A DNA stretch of 64,000 bases from CAKRJP01 sp963634745 (GTDB taxonomy: Bacteria; Bacillota; Clostridia; Lachnospirales; Lachnospiraceae), in the NCBI GenBank assembly GCA_963634745.1, contig CAVHCX010000006.1:43876-107875 (forward strand). The letters run 5' to 3'. Under the pieces are notes generated by a model that saw only the letters and a list, made by a program, of their open reading frames with translations, was not told where the DNA came from and did not search any database. The translations under genes and the position numbers were made by a program. Every line of letters begins with the position of its first letter. Position 1 is the first letter of the stretch. This document shows, piece after piece, positions 16,604 through 24,274 of the stretch.

Positions 16604-17898
16604 TTTCTATTGAAGAGCTTCATGGCAGAGTTTTAAATTGCTTGGATATGACAAGGGATATTTCCGATGAAGAACTGACGGCCCTGATCTATGAGATTTT
16701 GCGGGAAGTTTCGGAGGAAGAGTATTTATCCTTGGACCGGATGTCTGAGCTTGGAAGAGAGCTTTTTAATGCCTTTAGGAAGTTGGACCTTTTGCAGGAA
16801 TTTCTGGAGGATGAGGAAGTGACGGAGATTATGATCAACGGTACCCAGGCTATATTTTATGAAAAAAGGGGGAGGATCTATCGGTCGGAGAAAAGATTTC
16901 TGTCCAAGGAAAAATTGGAGGATGTAATCCAGCAGATTGTGGCAGGGTCCAATCGATTGGTAAACGAAGCCTCCCCCATTGTAGATGCCAGATTATCGGA
17001 TGGTTCCCGTGTAAATGTTGTCCTAGACCCGGTAGCCCTTGACGGACCGATTGTAACCATTCGTAAATTTGCAAAGGAAGGGATCAGCTTAGACAAGTTG
17101 GTGGCCTGGAATTCTCTTGACCAGAGGACGGCAGACTACCTGATCTCCTTGGTGGTGGCAGGATACAATATTTTCATCAGCGGAGGAACAGGATCTGGGA
17201 AGACGACATTTTTAAATGCCTTATCAGAATATATTCCAAAGAAAGAACGCATTATTACGATAGAAGACAATGCAGAATTGCAAATTCGAGGCGTGGAGAA
17301 TTTGGTGCGCTTGGAAGCAAGAAATGCGAATGTGGAAGGGGAGGGAGCCATTAGCATAAGGGATCTTATAAAAACAGCCCTGCGTATGCGGCCGGACCGA
17401 ATCATCGTAGGAGAAGTGCGGTCCGATGAGGCCATTGATATGCTGCAGGCTCTAAATACCGGTCATGACGGGAGCTTGAGCACCGGTCATGCCAACAGCC
17501 CTAAGGATATGTTTTCTCGTTTGGAGACCATGGTGCTTATGGGGATGGACCTTCCCCTATCAGCCATCCAAAGACAAATTGCCTCGGGGTTGGATATTAT
17601 TATTCATCTGGGGAGACTTAGGGACAAAAGCAGAAAGCTTTTGGAGGTGGTAGAAGTTTTGGGATATGAGGATGGAGAAATTCTGACTCAGACACTAATT
17701 CGTCATGAAGAAGTGGAGGAGAGGAAGGGAGGAATAAGAAGTGCCTGGAAGCAAGTTCATGAACTTACCCATTGTGAGAAGCTTGAGGCGGCAGGACTTA
17801 AAAGAAGGGGAAAAGAAGATTTGGAAGGAAGCCGGGAAGAAACAGAAGTCCAATCGGAAGCTGGCTCGGTTTATACATCCCTCCTGGCTGGACTTTAG
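16600..17898 (+). CDS. tadA: TadA/CpaF secretion ATPase
   Basis: This 432-residue hexameric ATPase drives Flp pilus assembly. Walker A is GGTGSGKTT with K201, Walker B lies in RPDRIIVGEVRSDEA, and the His box is GHDGSLSTGHANSP. The N-terminal domain has LLQEFLEDEEVTEIMING, typical of CpaF. It overlaps tadZ by 4 nt. The last 53 residues are charged, unlike the family, and are read over the start of tadB in another frame. Confidence 0.95.
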   Translation: MISIEELHGRVLNCLDMTRDISDEELTALIYEILREVSEEEYLSLDRMSELGRELFNAFRKLDLLQEFLEDEEVTEIMINGTQAIFYEKRGRIYRSEKRFLSKEKLEDVIQQIVAGSNRLVNEASPIVDARLSDGSRVNVVLDPVALDGPIVTIRKFAKEGISLDKLVAWNSLDQRTADYLISLVVAGYNIFISGGTGSGKTTFLNALSEYIPKKERIITIEDNAELQIRGVENLVRLEARNANVEGEGAISIRDLIKTALRMRPDRIIVGEVRSDEAIDMLQALNTGHDGSLSTGHANSPKDMFSRLETMVLMGMDLPLSAIQRQIASGLDIIIHLGRLRDKSRKLLEVVEVLGYEDGEILTQTLIRHEEVEERKGGIRSAWKQVHELTHCEKLEAAGLKRRGKEDLEGSREETEVQSEAGSVYTSLLAGL

Positions 17899-18610
17899 CA
17901 AGTTGGAATGGGCAAGGCTCATAGCTAAGGCTATGGGGGTCTGGCTGATTACCACTTGGTTATTTTACAGAAATGTCATAGCCCTGATTCCCTTGCTTCC
18001 GCTATTGGTATGGAGGACCTATTTGGGGGCCATAGAATTGGAGAGGGAGAAACAATTGGATTTACAAAAACAGTTTAAAGATGCGATTCAATCGATTTCT
18101 TCTTCCTTAAACATTGGATATTCCCTTGAAAATGCAGTGATAGAGTCGAAAAAAGAGTTGGCCCTGATTTATCCGGAGAATGCCAGAATCTCCAGGGAGA
18201 TGCAGATTATGGTCCGACAATTGCGGCTACAGATGGCCGTGGAGACGGTCTTTGAGGAATGGGCGAAACGCTTAGATCTTTCCGATGCCAGAAGTTTTGT
18301 GGAAGTATTTGTTGCGGCCAAGAAAACCGGGGGCAATATGGTGAAGATTATTCAGAGTACGGTGCGCCAGATAGGAGACGAGATTGATGTTCGCAGGGAA
18401 ATTGATACCCTTTTGGCTGCAAAAAAATATGAGTTTCGTGTCATGTCAGTGATCCCTTACGGAATTATAGGATATATGCAGCTTAGCTTCCCGGAGTTTA
18501 TGGATAGCTTATATGGCAATGCCATTGGAGTTGGAGTGATGAGTGTATGTTTGGCAGGATATATGGGAGCTTATTATCTTGGGCTTCGGATCATAAAGAT
18601 CGATATGTAA
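17741..18610 (+). CDS. tadB: TadB-like inner membrane platform protein
   Basis: This 289-residue protein belongs to the type II secretion system F family. Membrane segments lie near residues 66-88 and 240-285, with a cytoplasmic T2SSF domain between (FKDAIQSISSSLNIGYSLENAV ... FVAAKKTGGNMVKII). The GTG at 17741 has GGGAGG 8 nt upstream, so I keep this start although it makes a 158-nt overlap with tadA. A later start near 17930 would still include the first membrane segment. With TadC it forms the platform on which TadA acts. Confidence 0.85.
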   Translation: MPGSKFMNLPIVRSLRRQDLKEGEKKIWKEAGKKQKSNRKLARFIHPSWLDFSKLEWARLIAKAMGVWLITTWLFYRNVIALIPLLPLLVWRTYLGAIELEREKQLDLQKQFKDAIQSISSSLNIGYSLENAVIESKKELALIYPENARISREMQIMVRQLRLQMAVETVFEEWAKRLDLSDARSFVEVFVAAKKTGGNMVKIIQSTVRQIGDEIDVRREIDTLLAAKKYEFRVMSVIPYGIIGYMQLSFPEFMDSLYGNAIGVGVMSVCLAGYMGAYYLGLRIIKIDM

Positions 18611-19821
18611 AAGTGCTCCCGCTTTTGTTCTTGCTTGTGCTGGGACTGGGCCTGATCCTATATGATTTCCATGCTTCTATGAAAGCCTCGGATGGAATTA
18701 TTAAAAGAAATGATTATGGCCAGGGAAGCAGGACAGAGAATCTTGAAGCAGAGGTGGAGGGAGAATCTGAAAAAATTCCCTTGGAAATTGAGGTCAAGGA
18801 AAGGCAATATCAGGCTGAGGAGGTTCAGGATTTTTTTGATAGGATTCTTGGAAAATTAGACAAGAAAATTTTGGGAGATAATGAAAGCTTTCAGCATGTG
18901 GATCAGAATTTGAATCTTATCACAAGTATAGACGGGGAACCGGTAGAAATTTCCTGGGAGTTAGACAGCTATGATCTTATGAATGTCAAAGGGGAGATTA
19001 TGAAGGAAGAGATCAATCCGGAGGGTGAGATTATTAACCTGCAGGCGGTTCTTACTTATACAGAGAATGAGGCCTATCAGGCAAGCTATCAACAGGCGGT
19101 GTGTGTCTTCCCCAAAACTGCAAGCAAAGAGACGGAAGTTGCCGGAGAAATCAATGCGAAAATTCAGAAAAATCAGGAGAAAAATGCATCGAAAGAAACA
19201 TTTACATTGCCAAAGACAATAAATGGGAAAAAGATCAGCTACTATTTGCCCTTTGACAGCAGGGGTGTGGTCCTGGTGGTTATGTCGATTTTGATTCTGA
19301 TTTTGCTGTGGCTTCTTGGGAAGCAGCGGGGGAAGGAGTTGGAGGATCAGAGAAAAGAAGAGTTGCTTTTAGACTATCCGGAGCTGGTAAATAAGCTGAC
19401 TTTATTTTTGGGAGCCGGTATGACAGTCAAGAGGGCTTGGAGAAAAATTATACAGGACTATGAAGCCTCTCTTAAGGACCAGACTCCCCGCTATGTATAT
19501 GAGGAAATGAAACTCACCTTGCGTGAAATCGAAAGTGGAGTTCCTGAGACAGAAAGTTATGAGAATTTTGGAAGGAGATGCAATCTTCCCTGCTATTTGA
19601 AGCTGGGCGCCTTGTTATCTCAAAATCTACGAAAGGGTGTAAAAGGCCTAGGGGAAATGCTGCATATAGAATCCTTGCAAGCTTTTGAAGAGAGGAAGGC
19701 AAGAGCAAAACGCAAGGGGGAAGAAGCAGGAACCAAATTGCTGCTTCCTATGTTCCTTATGTTGGCAATTGTATTAGTGATTGTGATCATGCCGGCTTTT
19801 TTAACCCTGCAAATTTATTAA
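18547..19821 (+). CDS. tadC: TadC-like platform protein with a large extracytoplasmic insert
   Basis: The C-terminal 170 residues match the TadC T2SSF domain (YPELVNKLTLFLGAGMTVKRAW ... KRKGEEAGTKLLLPMFLMLAIVLVIVIMPAF). The first 235 residues are unusual: one membrane segment near 23-40, then about 190 residues of charged sequence before a second segment near 240-260, probably outside the cell. The ATG at 18547 overlaps tadB by 64 nt and has GGAG about 12 nt upstream; a GTG at 18613, just after the tadB stop, is an alternative without a clear ribosome binding site. Confidence 0.82.
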   Translation: MFGRIYGSLLSWASDHKDRYVKVLPLLFLLVLGLGLILYDFHASMKASDGIIKRNDYGQGSRTENLEAEVEGESEKIPLEIEVKERQYQAEEVQDFFDRILGKLDKKILGDNESFQHVDQNLNLITSIDGEPVEISWELDSYDLMNVKGEIMKEEINPEGEIINLQAVLTYTENEAYQASYQQAVCVFPKTASKETEVAGEINAKIQKNQEKNASKETFTLPKTINGKKISYYLPFDSRGVVLVVMSILILILLWLLGKQRGKELEDQRKEELLLDYPELVNKLTLFLGAGMTVKRAWRKIIQDYEASLKDQTPRYVYEEMKLTLREIESGVPETESYENFGRRCNLPCYLKLGALLSQNLRKGVKGLGEMLHIESLQAFEERKARAKRKGEEAGTKLLLPMFLMLAIVLVIVIMPAFLTLQIY

Positions 19822-19910
19822 GTAATATATAAAAGAAAATAAAAAATTGCTTTAGATTGTTTGAAAATAGTTTTGAAATGGTTTTGAAATGAAATATAGG
19901 AGGAATGAAT

Positions 19911-20087
19911 ATGTGGAGATTGTTATACATGAAGAATACGTTGAGAAACAAGGATGGCGTAGGGGTTGTAGAGGTAATCCTGATTCTGGTGGTCTTGATT
20001 GGCTTGGTTATTATTTTCAAATCCCAATTGACAGATCTGGTACAAACGATCTTCGAGAAGATCACCAGCGAAAGCTCCGGAATTTAA
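19911..20087 (+). CDS. Flp1-like major pilin
   Basis: This 58-residue prepilin begins with a short basic leader (MWRLLYMKNTLRNKDG) and a hydrophobic segment VGVVEVILILVVLIGLVIIF. If the prepilin peptidase cuts after G16, glutamate E21 falls at mature position +5, as in type IV and Flp pilins. The start at 19911 is used because AGGAGG at 19898-19903 is 7 nt upstream; an in-frame ATG at 19905 touches that site. It lies about 90 nt after tadC, with an A-rich gap that may hold its own promoter. Confidence 0.85.
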   Translation: MWRLLYMKNTLRNKDGVGVVEVILILVVLIGLVIIFKSQLTDLVQTIFEKITSESSGI

Positions 20088-20098
20088 AAGCTCTAAGC

Positions 20099-21535
20099 TT
20101 GGCGAGCCTTTCCGGAGAGGTGGTGGCTTATCTAAGCTTAATCTTTATCTTGATGCTTAGTTTCTTTGCCTCGGTTTTGGAGAGCAGTTCTCTTCAGGTG
20201 GCTAAAAATTACCGTCGCACTGATATGAACCGAGGCATGGAATGTGTATTTGCAGAATATCAGAAAGAGCTATTAGAACATTACGATATCTTTGCCCTGG
20301 ATGGGACCTACGAGACTGGAAACTATGCAGAAAGTAATATTTTTGATCGCCTGGATTTTTATGGAGTCACAGATACAGATCAGGAGGTCTTGCGGATTCA
20401 GCTTTTGACAGACAGTAGGTGTGATAGTTTTTATGATCAGGTCAGCAGATATATGGAGAATAAATATGGGATGGATTTTGTGAGGGATTTAGTAGGAACC
20501 ACCAGTATATGGAATCGGCAACAGGAGCAATCCTGGGAATATAGGCAGGAGGAAGCAGACCAGGAAGACTACCTGGATGATCTTTTGGCAGACCAGGAAG
20601 AGGGTTTGGCGCAGGAGAATAATCCCATTTCTCATGTAAGCGCATTAAAGCAAATGGACCTTCTTGCCCTGGTGGTTCCTTCGGAGCAAGGAGTCTCTGA
20701 GAAAGCACTTTCGCAGGCCGACCTTCTGACGGACAGAAATAGGCGCGAAGGTTACGGAGATTTTTCTGATGTGGCCAGTGGAAGCAGCACCATGTCGGGA
20801 CTTTTGTATGGGGAATACTTGTTGGAACATTTCCCGGCCTATATAGATAGTGGCTCATCGGAAAGTGGGACGGCAAGCTCCGGAGAAAATCGAAGGGTGC
20901 TGGAAAGTGGGAGTGCGCCCCTTGATTACCAGTTGGAATATATCCTAGGTGGAAGAGCTTCCGATAGGGAAAATTTAAAGGCTGTAGTTAATAAATTGAT
21001 GCTGATTCGCTTCGTGCCAAATTTTACTTATATCATGTCGGATGCGCAGATGAGAGCGGAGGCTGAGGCGGCTGCGACAGCCCTGTGTACCCTCTTGGTG
21101 GTTCCGGAAATTATAGCTGCAGTGACCCAGGTGATTTTATTCGCTTGGGCCTATGGGGAAACCGTTATGGATCTCAGGGCCTTGCTATCAGGAAAGCATG
21201 TGGCAACTATAAAATCCAGGGAGACCTGGCAGCTTTCCTTGGAGGCCTTGATGCGGTTGGGTACGGAGGAAGATCCGGGGGAAGGTATGGATACAGAAAC
21301 TGAGACTGAGACTGGTATGGATTATAAGGATTATCTTCGGATGCTTCTATTTTTGGAGAATAAAGAAGAGAGGTCTCTTAGGAGTCTTTCTATCATTGAA
21401 CAAAATATGCGCTACGCCTATGGGCAGACTTATTTTCAGGCAGATGCTTGCATCAGTAGGGTAGAGGTGGAAAGTACTAGTAAGCTGCGCAGAGGAATCC
21501 GTTATAGCTATAAAACTTATTATGGATACAACTAA
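20099..21535 (+). CDS. TadG-like / DUF5702-type pilus-associated protein
   Basis: This protein of about 478 residues has a prepilin-like N terminus, SLSGEVVAYLSLIFILMLSFFASVLESS, like TadE/TadG and DUF5702 proteins, then a long extracytoplasmic region. Residues about 320-375 contain a second hydrophobic stretch (AAATALCTLLVVPEIIAAVTQVILFAW). The start is uncertain: TTG at 20099 is 11 nt after the pilin stop and has no good ribosome binding site; GTG at 20120 is another option. An in-frame ATG at 19889 would run through the pilin gene in another frame, which is unlikely. Translation may depend on coupling to the pilin gene. Confidence 0.72.
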   Translation: MASLSGEVVAYLSLIFILMLSFFASVLESSSLQVAKNYRRTDMNRGMECVFAEYQKELLEHYDIFALDGTYETGNYAESNIFDRLDFYGVTDTDQEVLRIQLLTDSRCDSFYDQVSRYMENKYGMDFVRDLVGTTSIWNRQQEQSWEYRQEEADQEDYLDDLLADQEEGLAQENNPISHVSALKQMDLLALVVPSEQGVSEKALSQADLLTDRNRREGYGDFSDVASGSSTMSGLLYGEYLLEHFPAYIDSGSSESGTASSGENRRVLESGSAPLDYQLEYILGGRASDRENLKAVVNKLMLIRFVPNFTYIMSDAQMRAEAEAAATALCTLLVVPEIIAAVTQVILFAWAYGETVMDLRALLSGKHVATIKSRETWQLSLEALMRLGTEEDPGEGMDTETETETGMDYKDYLRMLLFLENKEERSLRSLSIIEQNMRYAYGQTYFQADACISRVEVESTSKLRRGIRYSYKTYYGYN

Positions 21536-21614
21536 TATTGCGATATCTTGCTATAAAACATTCAGACATGAAATATTCCGACAAGACGTGTCTGTTAGGT
21601 CTGCCGGAAAAGCT

Positions 21615-21787
21615 ACAGAAACAGATGAAGATGCCTTTTCCCGGCATCTTATACAAAAACCAAACCCAAAAATTTTAAGAAAGGAGTTGGATTCGTTCGG
21701 CATGGCAATGAACATAAATAAATATAAATTCCCCCTCAAAAAAACATTTCTAAATAGCCGGGGAAGGGCATCTTCATCTGTTTCTGT
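21615..21787 (+). repeat. Long inverted repeat spanning the TadE-like gene start
   Basis: Positions 21615-21635 are a perfect 21-base reverse complement of 21767-21787. The left arm also forms a local hairpin, because AAGATGCC (21628-21635) pairs with GGCATCTT (21643-21650). The ribosome binding site AAGGAG (21681-21686) and candidate starts lie in the loop of the long pairing. The two pairings exclude each other. Confidence 0.7.
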
Positions 21788-22520
21788 AAAGGCAAGTATT
21801 ACTGTGGAGGCGGCCCTGGCGGTTCCTATTTTCTTTCTTGCTATGGTAACTATTTTGTATCTTTTTGAAATGGCGGCTATACAGACGACGGTGCGGGCAG
21901 GACTTCAATATGCCGGAAAAAAAGCCGCAAAGGAAGCCTATTTGACAAAAACCATTCTGCCTGCATCTATAGAAGAAGACCTGGTAAGTGCCATAGGAAG
22001 TGACCGCTTGTCCAGAAGTATTGTAATAGATGGAAGCAGCGGGATTAGCTGCGAGAAGTCCTGGATGTCGCCGCGAACGGGGATTGGAACCTTAAAGGCT
22101 ACCTACCGTGTCAGGCTGCCCATCTCATTTTTTGGGACCCTATCCAGAAAATACGAAGTCGGTATGAAAATAAAGTCCTGGGTAGGCTATGAAAAAGAAG
22201 CCTTCGGCAGTGATTCCCAGGAGGTTGTATATATAACAGAGACGGGGCTGGTATATCACAGGAACTACCATTGCACCTATTTGGACCTATCTATACATGC
22301 AGTGTCGGTGGCAGATCTTACGAATCTTAGAAATGCAAGTGGCGGAAGATATAAAGCCTGCAACAGGTGCCACCCTTCTGGTTCCGGTCAGGTATATATT
22401 GCAAATTATGGTGACAGCTATCATGGAAATATATTTTGCAGCGGAATTAAACGAACGGTTTACAGCGTACCCTTGTCAGAAGTAATGGGAAAAGGAGCTT
22501 GTACAAAATGTGGACAATAG
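21702..22520 (+). CDS. TadE-like pseudopilin with cysteine-rich C-terminal repeats
   Basis: This protein of about 272 residues has a TadE-type N terminus, KASITVEAALAVPIFFLAMVT, where a glutamate follows the processing site. Its C terminus is unusual. It holds two copies of a YHxxxxC ... CxxC pattern: YHRNYHCTYLDL with YKACNRC, then YHGNIFCSGI with GACTKCG. Similar motifs occur at the ends of some extracellular nucleases and wall proteins and probably bind metal or form disulfides. The start is uncertain: AAGGAG at 21681 is 15 nt before ATG 21702, and TTG 21687 directly follows it. It overlaps the prepilin peptidase gene. Confidence 0.72.
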   Translation: MAMNINKYKFPLKKTFLNSRGRASSSVSVKASITVEAALAVPIFFLAMVTILYLFEMAAIQTTVRAGLQYAGKKAAKEAYLTKTILPASIEEDLVSAIGSDRLSRSIVIDGSSGISCEKSWMSPRTGIGTLKATYRVRLPISFFGTLSRKYEVGMKIKSWVGYEKEAFGSDSQEVVYITETGLVYHRNYHCTYLDLSIHAVSVADLTNLRNASGGRYKACNRCHPSGSGQVYIANYGDSYHGNIFCSGIKRTVYSVPLSEVMGKGACTKCGQ

Positions 22521-22918
22521 TAGTGGGAGTCCAGCTTTGTGGATTATCGATTTGGGATGTCCGAAAAAAGAGTCTGCCGGTGCTAGGTATCCTAGCGGTC
22601 CTTGTTACCGTGCTAGCCCAGCGCTTTGCCGAGTCGGTTCCTTTTTGGGACTGTGTCGCAGGGTGCTTGGTGGGAGGAGGATTTCTCATGATCAGTAAAT
22701 GGTCAAAGGAAGCCTTGGGTTATGGAGATAGTCTATTGATTATGATCTTGGGCCTTCAATTGGGCTTTTGGGCCTTGATGGAAACCCTTACTTACTCCAT
22801 GTTCTTACTGGGAGTGATTTCTCTGATCTTTATCGTCTTAAAAGGAAAAAACAGAGAGATGAGCCTTCCCTTTGTACCTATTCTAACCCTTGGCTATTTG
22901 CTGACAGCATATGTGTAG
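22508..22918 (+). CDS. tadV: Prepilin peptidase (A24 family, TadV/CpaA type)
   Basis: This 136-residue membrane aspartic peptidase cuts prepilin leaders. Catalytic aspartates are D17 in IWDVRKK and D74 in the GYGD motif (GxGD). It has several hydrophobic segments and lacks the N-methylase domain, like TadV. The ATG at 22508 is preferred over TTG 22499 because AAAAGGAG is about 10 nt before the ATG. It overlaps the preceding TadE-like gene by 13 nt. Confidence 0.88.
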   Translation: MWTIVVGVQLCGLSIWDVRKKSLPVLGILAVLVTVLAQRFAESVPFWDCVAGCLVGGGFLMISKWSKEALGYGDSLLIMILGLQLGFWALMETLTYSMFLLGVISLIFIVLKGKNREMSLPFVPILTLGYLLTAYV

Positions 22919-22930
22919 AGAAGTGGATAT

Positions 22931-22968
22931 GCAGAGGAAATGTGCAGAGGAAATGTGCAGAAGGAATG
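22931..22968 (+). repeat. 13-bp tandem repeat, three units
   Basis: The unit GCAGAGGAAATGT occurs at 22931 and 22944 exactly and at 22957 as GCAGAAGGAATGT. It lies in the 110-nt gap between the prepilin peptidase and the second TadE-like gene; each unit contains a weak AGAGGAAATG ribosome-site-plus-ATG pattern. Confidence 0.7.
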
Positions 22969-23033
22969 TTCATATATAGGGAGTGAATGTGTGAATGGTA
23001 GCAGAAATATATGTATAGAGGGAGCGTGTGCCC

Positions 23034-23450
23034 GTGAATAAAAAAAACAAATGGAATTTGAAGGGAAGTTTTACAGTGGAGGCTTCCTTCATAGTACCCA
23101 TGATATTGTTGCTCATTATGGCATGTATGTTTGCTGTATTTTATTATCATGATAAAAACATTTTATTAGGAGCGGCCTATGAAGCCTCGGTAGTAGGAAG
23201 CACCATGTCCAGGGAGGTAAATGGGGTGGATGCAGATGAGGTTCAAGGCTTGGCTTATGAGAGGGTTCAGGGAAAGAATATTTTCTTGAACCATACACAG
23301 ATTGATGTGGAAACTTCTGAGGAAGAACTGCAGGTGAGGGTGACGGCCTCGGCAAGGAAGATGAGGATGTCAGGGGAGCAAAAAGCATCGATAACAAATC
23401 CAGAGAAATATATTCGTGACTTACGGAAAATAGAAGGACTGGTGCAATAA
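23034..23450 (+). CDS. TadE-like pseudopilin
   Basis: This 138-residue protein has the TadE signature KGSFTVEASFIVPMILLLIMACMFAVFYYHD at residues about 10-40, with the glutamate at the usual pseudopilin place, then a soluble extracytoplasmic domain. GTG 23034 is used because GGAG lies 9 nt upstream; GTG 23028 is only 3 nt from it. It is a likely minor pilin or assembly factor processed by the adjacent A24 peptidase. Confidence 0.85.
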   Translation: MNKKNKWNLKGSFTVEASFIVPMILLLIMACMFAVFYYHDKNILLGAAYEASVVGSTMSREVNGVDADEVQGLAYERVQGKNIFLNHTQIDVETSEEELQVRVTASARKMRMSGEQKASITNPEKYIRDLRKIEGLVQ

Positions 23451-23467
23451 GGAAAGAAGGAAAAATT

Positions 23468-24184
23468 ATGGAACGAAAAATAACAATTGAAGAAGAGGGA
23501 AGCTATGAGGGAGATTATCAAATGGCTATGCTAAAAGCTAATTCCATGAAGTATCTCCTACCTATAGGGAGTCGGTGGATTGACGAATCCAGCTATTTTG
23601 ATTATGACGTGACGGGTAAGGTCTCCATGCAGGCCATTTATGAGAAAAATCTATTGACAGGCGAAGAACTGATGGCTTTTTTGGAACAATTACTTTTAGT
23701 GAGAAAAGAAATTGAAAAGTATCTATTAAAGGAAGATTGTTTGCTTTTGAAGCCGGAATACATATTTTATGAAGAAAATCAGTATTATTTTTGTTATTAT
23801 CCCTTGGCAAAAGAATCCTTTTGGGAATCTTTTCGAAAAATAACAGAATATTTTGTTAAAAAAATGGATTTTCAGGACTCCCAGGGGGTTCAGATGATGT
23901 TTGCCCTTCATCAAGGGGTTATGCAGGAAAACTATAGCTTGGAAGGTCTTGTAAAGGACTGTCAGAAGCTCTTGGATGCAGAACAGGAGGTTCCCCGGAC
24001 CATAGAACTTACTGATGAGAAAAAAGAACCAGAGGGCAGTCCATGGGTCATGGAAGCGCATTCCACAAATCTGATCCGAGAGAACAATGATATGTGGACA
24101 CCGGTAAAACAGTTTTTAAATAAGCACAGAAAAAATAAATGGGGAGACTGGGAGGATCTACATATTGAAAATCTAGTGCTGTAA
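23468..24184 (+). CDS. DUF6382-domain protein without an FHA domain
   Basis: This 238-residue soluble protein resembles DUF6382 proteins found at the end of Tad operons (GDYQMAMLKANSMKYLLPI, LEQLLLVRKEIEKYLL, LKPEYIFYEENQYYFCYYPL). As I recall, relatives often continue into a C-terminal FHA phosphopeptide-binding domain. Here the protein stops about 60 residues after the DUF6382 region with a charged tail, so either the FHA part is lost or this is a short form. It starts 17 nt after the TadE-like stop and is the last gene of the operon. The function is unknown. Confidence 0.75.
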   Translation: MERKITIEEEGSYEGDYQMAMLKANSMKYLLPIGSRWIDESSYFDYDVTGKVSMQAIYEKNLLTGEELMAFLEQLLLVRKEIEKYLLKEDCLLLKPEYIFYEENQYYFCYYPLAKESFWESFRKITEYFVKKMDFQDSQGVQMMFALHQGVMQENYSLEGLVKDCQKLLDAEQEVPRTIELTDEKKEPEGSPWVMEAHSTNLIRENNDMWTPVKQFLNKHRKNKWGDWEDLHIENLVL

Positions 24185-24204
24185 AGAGAATCATTTCACG
24201 GCCG

Positions 24205-24233
24205 TTGATAGCCCTCCGGCAATGTACTATAAT
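24205..24233 (+). promoter_or_regulatory. Promoter of the ABC exporter operon
   Basis: TTGATA and TATAAT are 17 nt apart, ending 41 nt before the first start codon. Confidence 0.8.
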
Positions 24234-24274
24234 GAATTGTGCCAAATTTGCTTATAGTTCAGGAGGAGAGTGAG

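Noticed and set aside
19889..20098. N-terminal extension of the TadG-like frame to an ATG before the pilin gene
   Set aside because: It would translate the Flp pilin gene in another frame; the pilin has the better site and a clear prepilin signature.
22919..22970. The three 13-bp tandem units considered as a CRISPR array
   Set aside because: The units abut without spacers and there are no cas genes.
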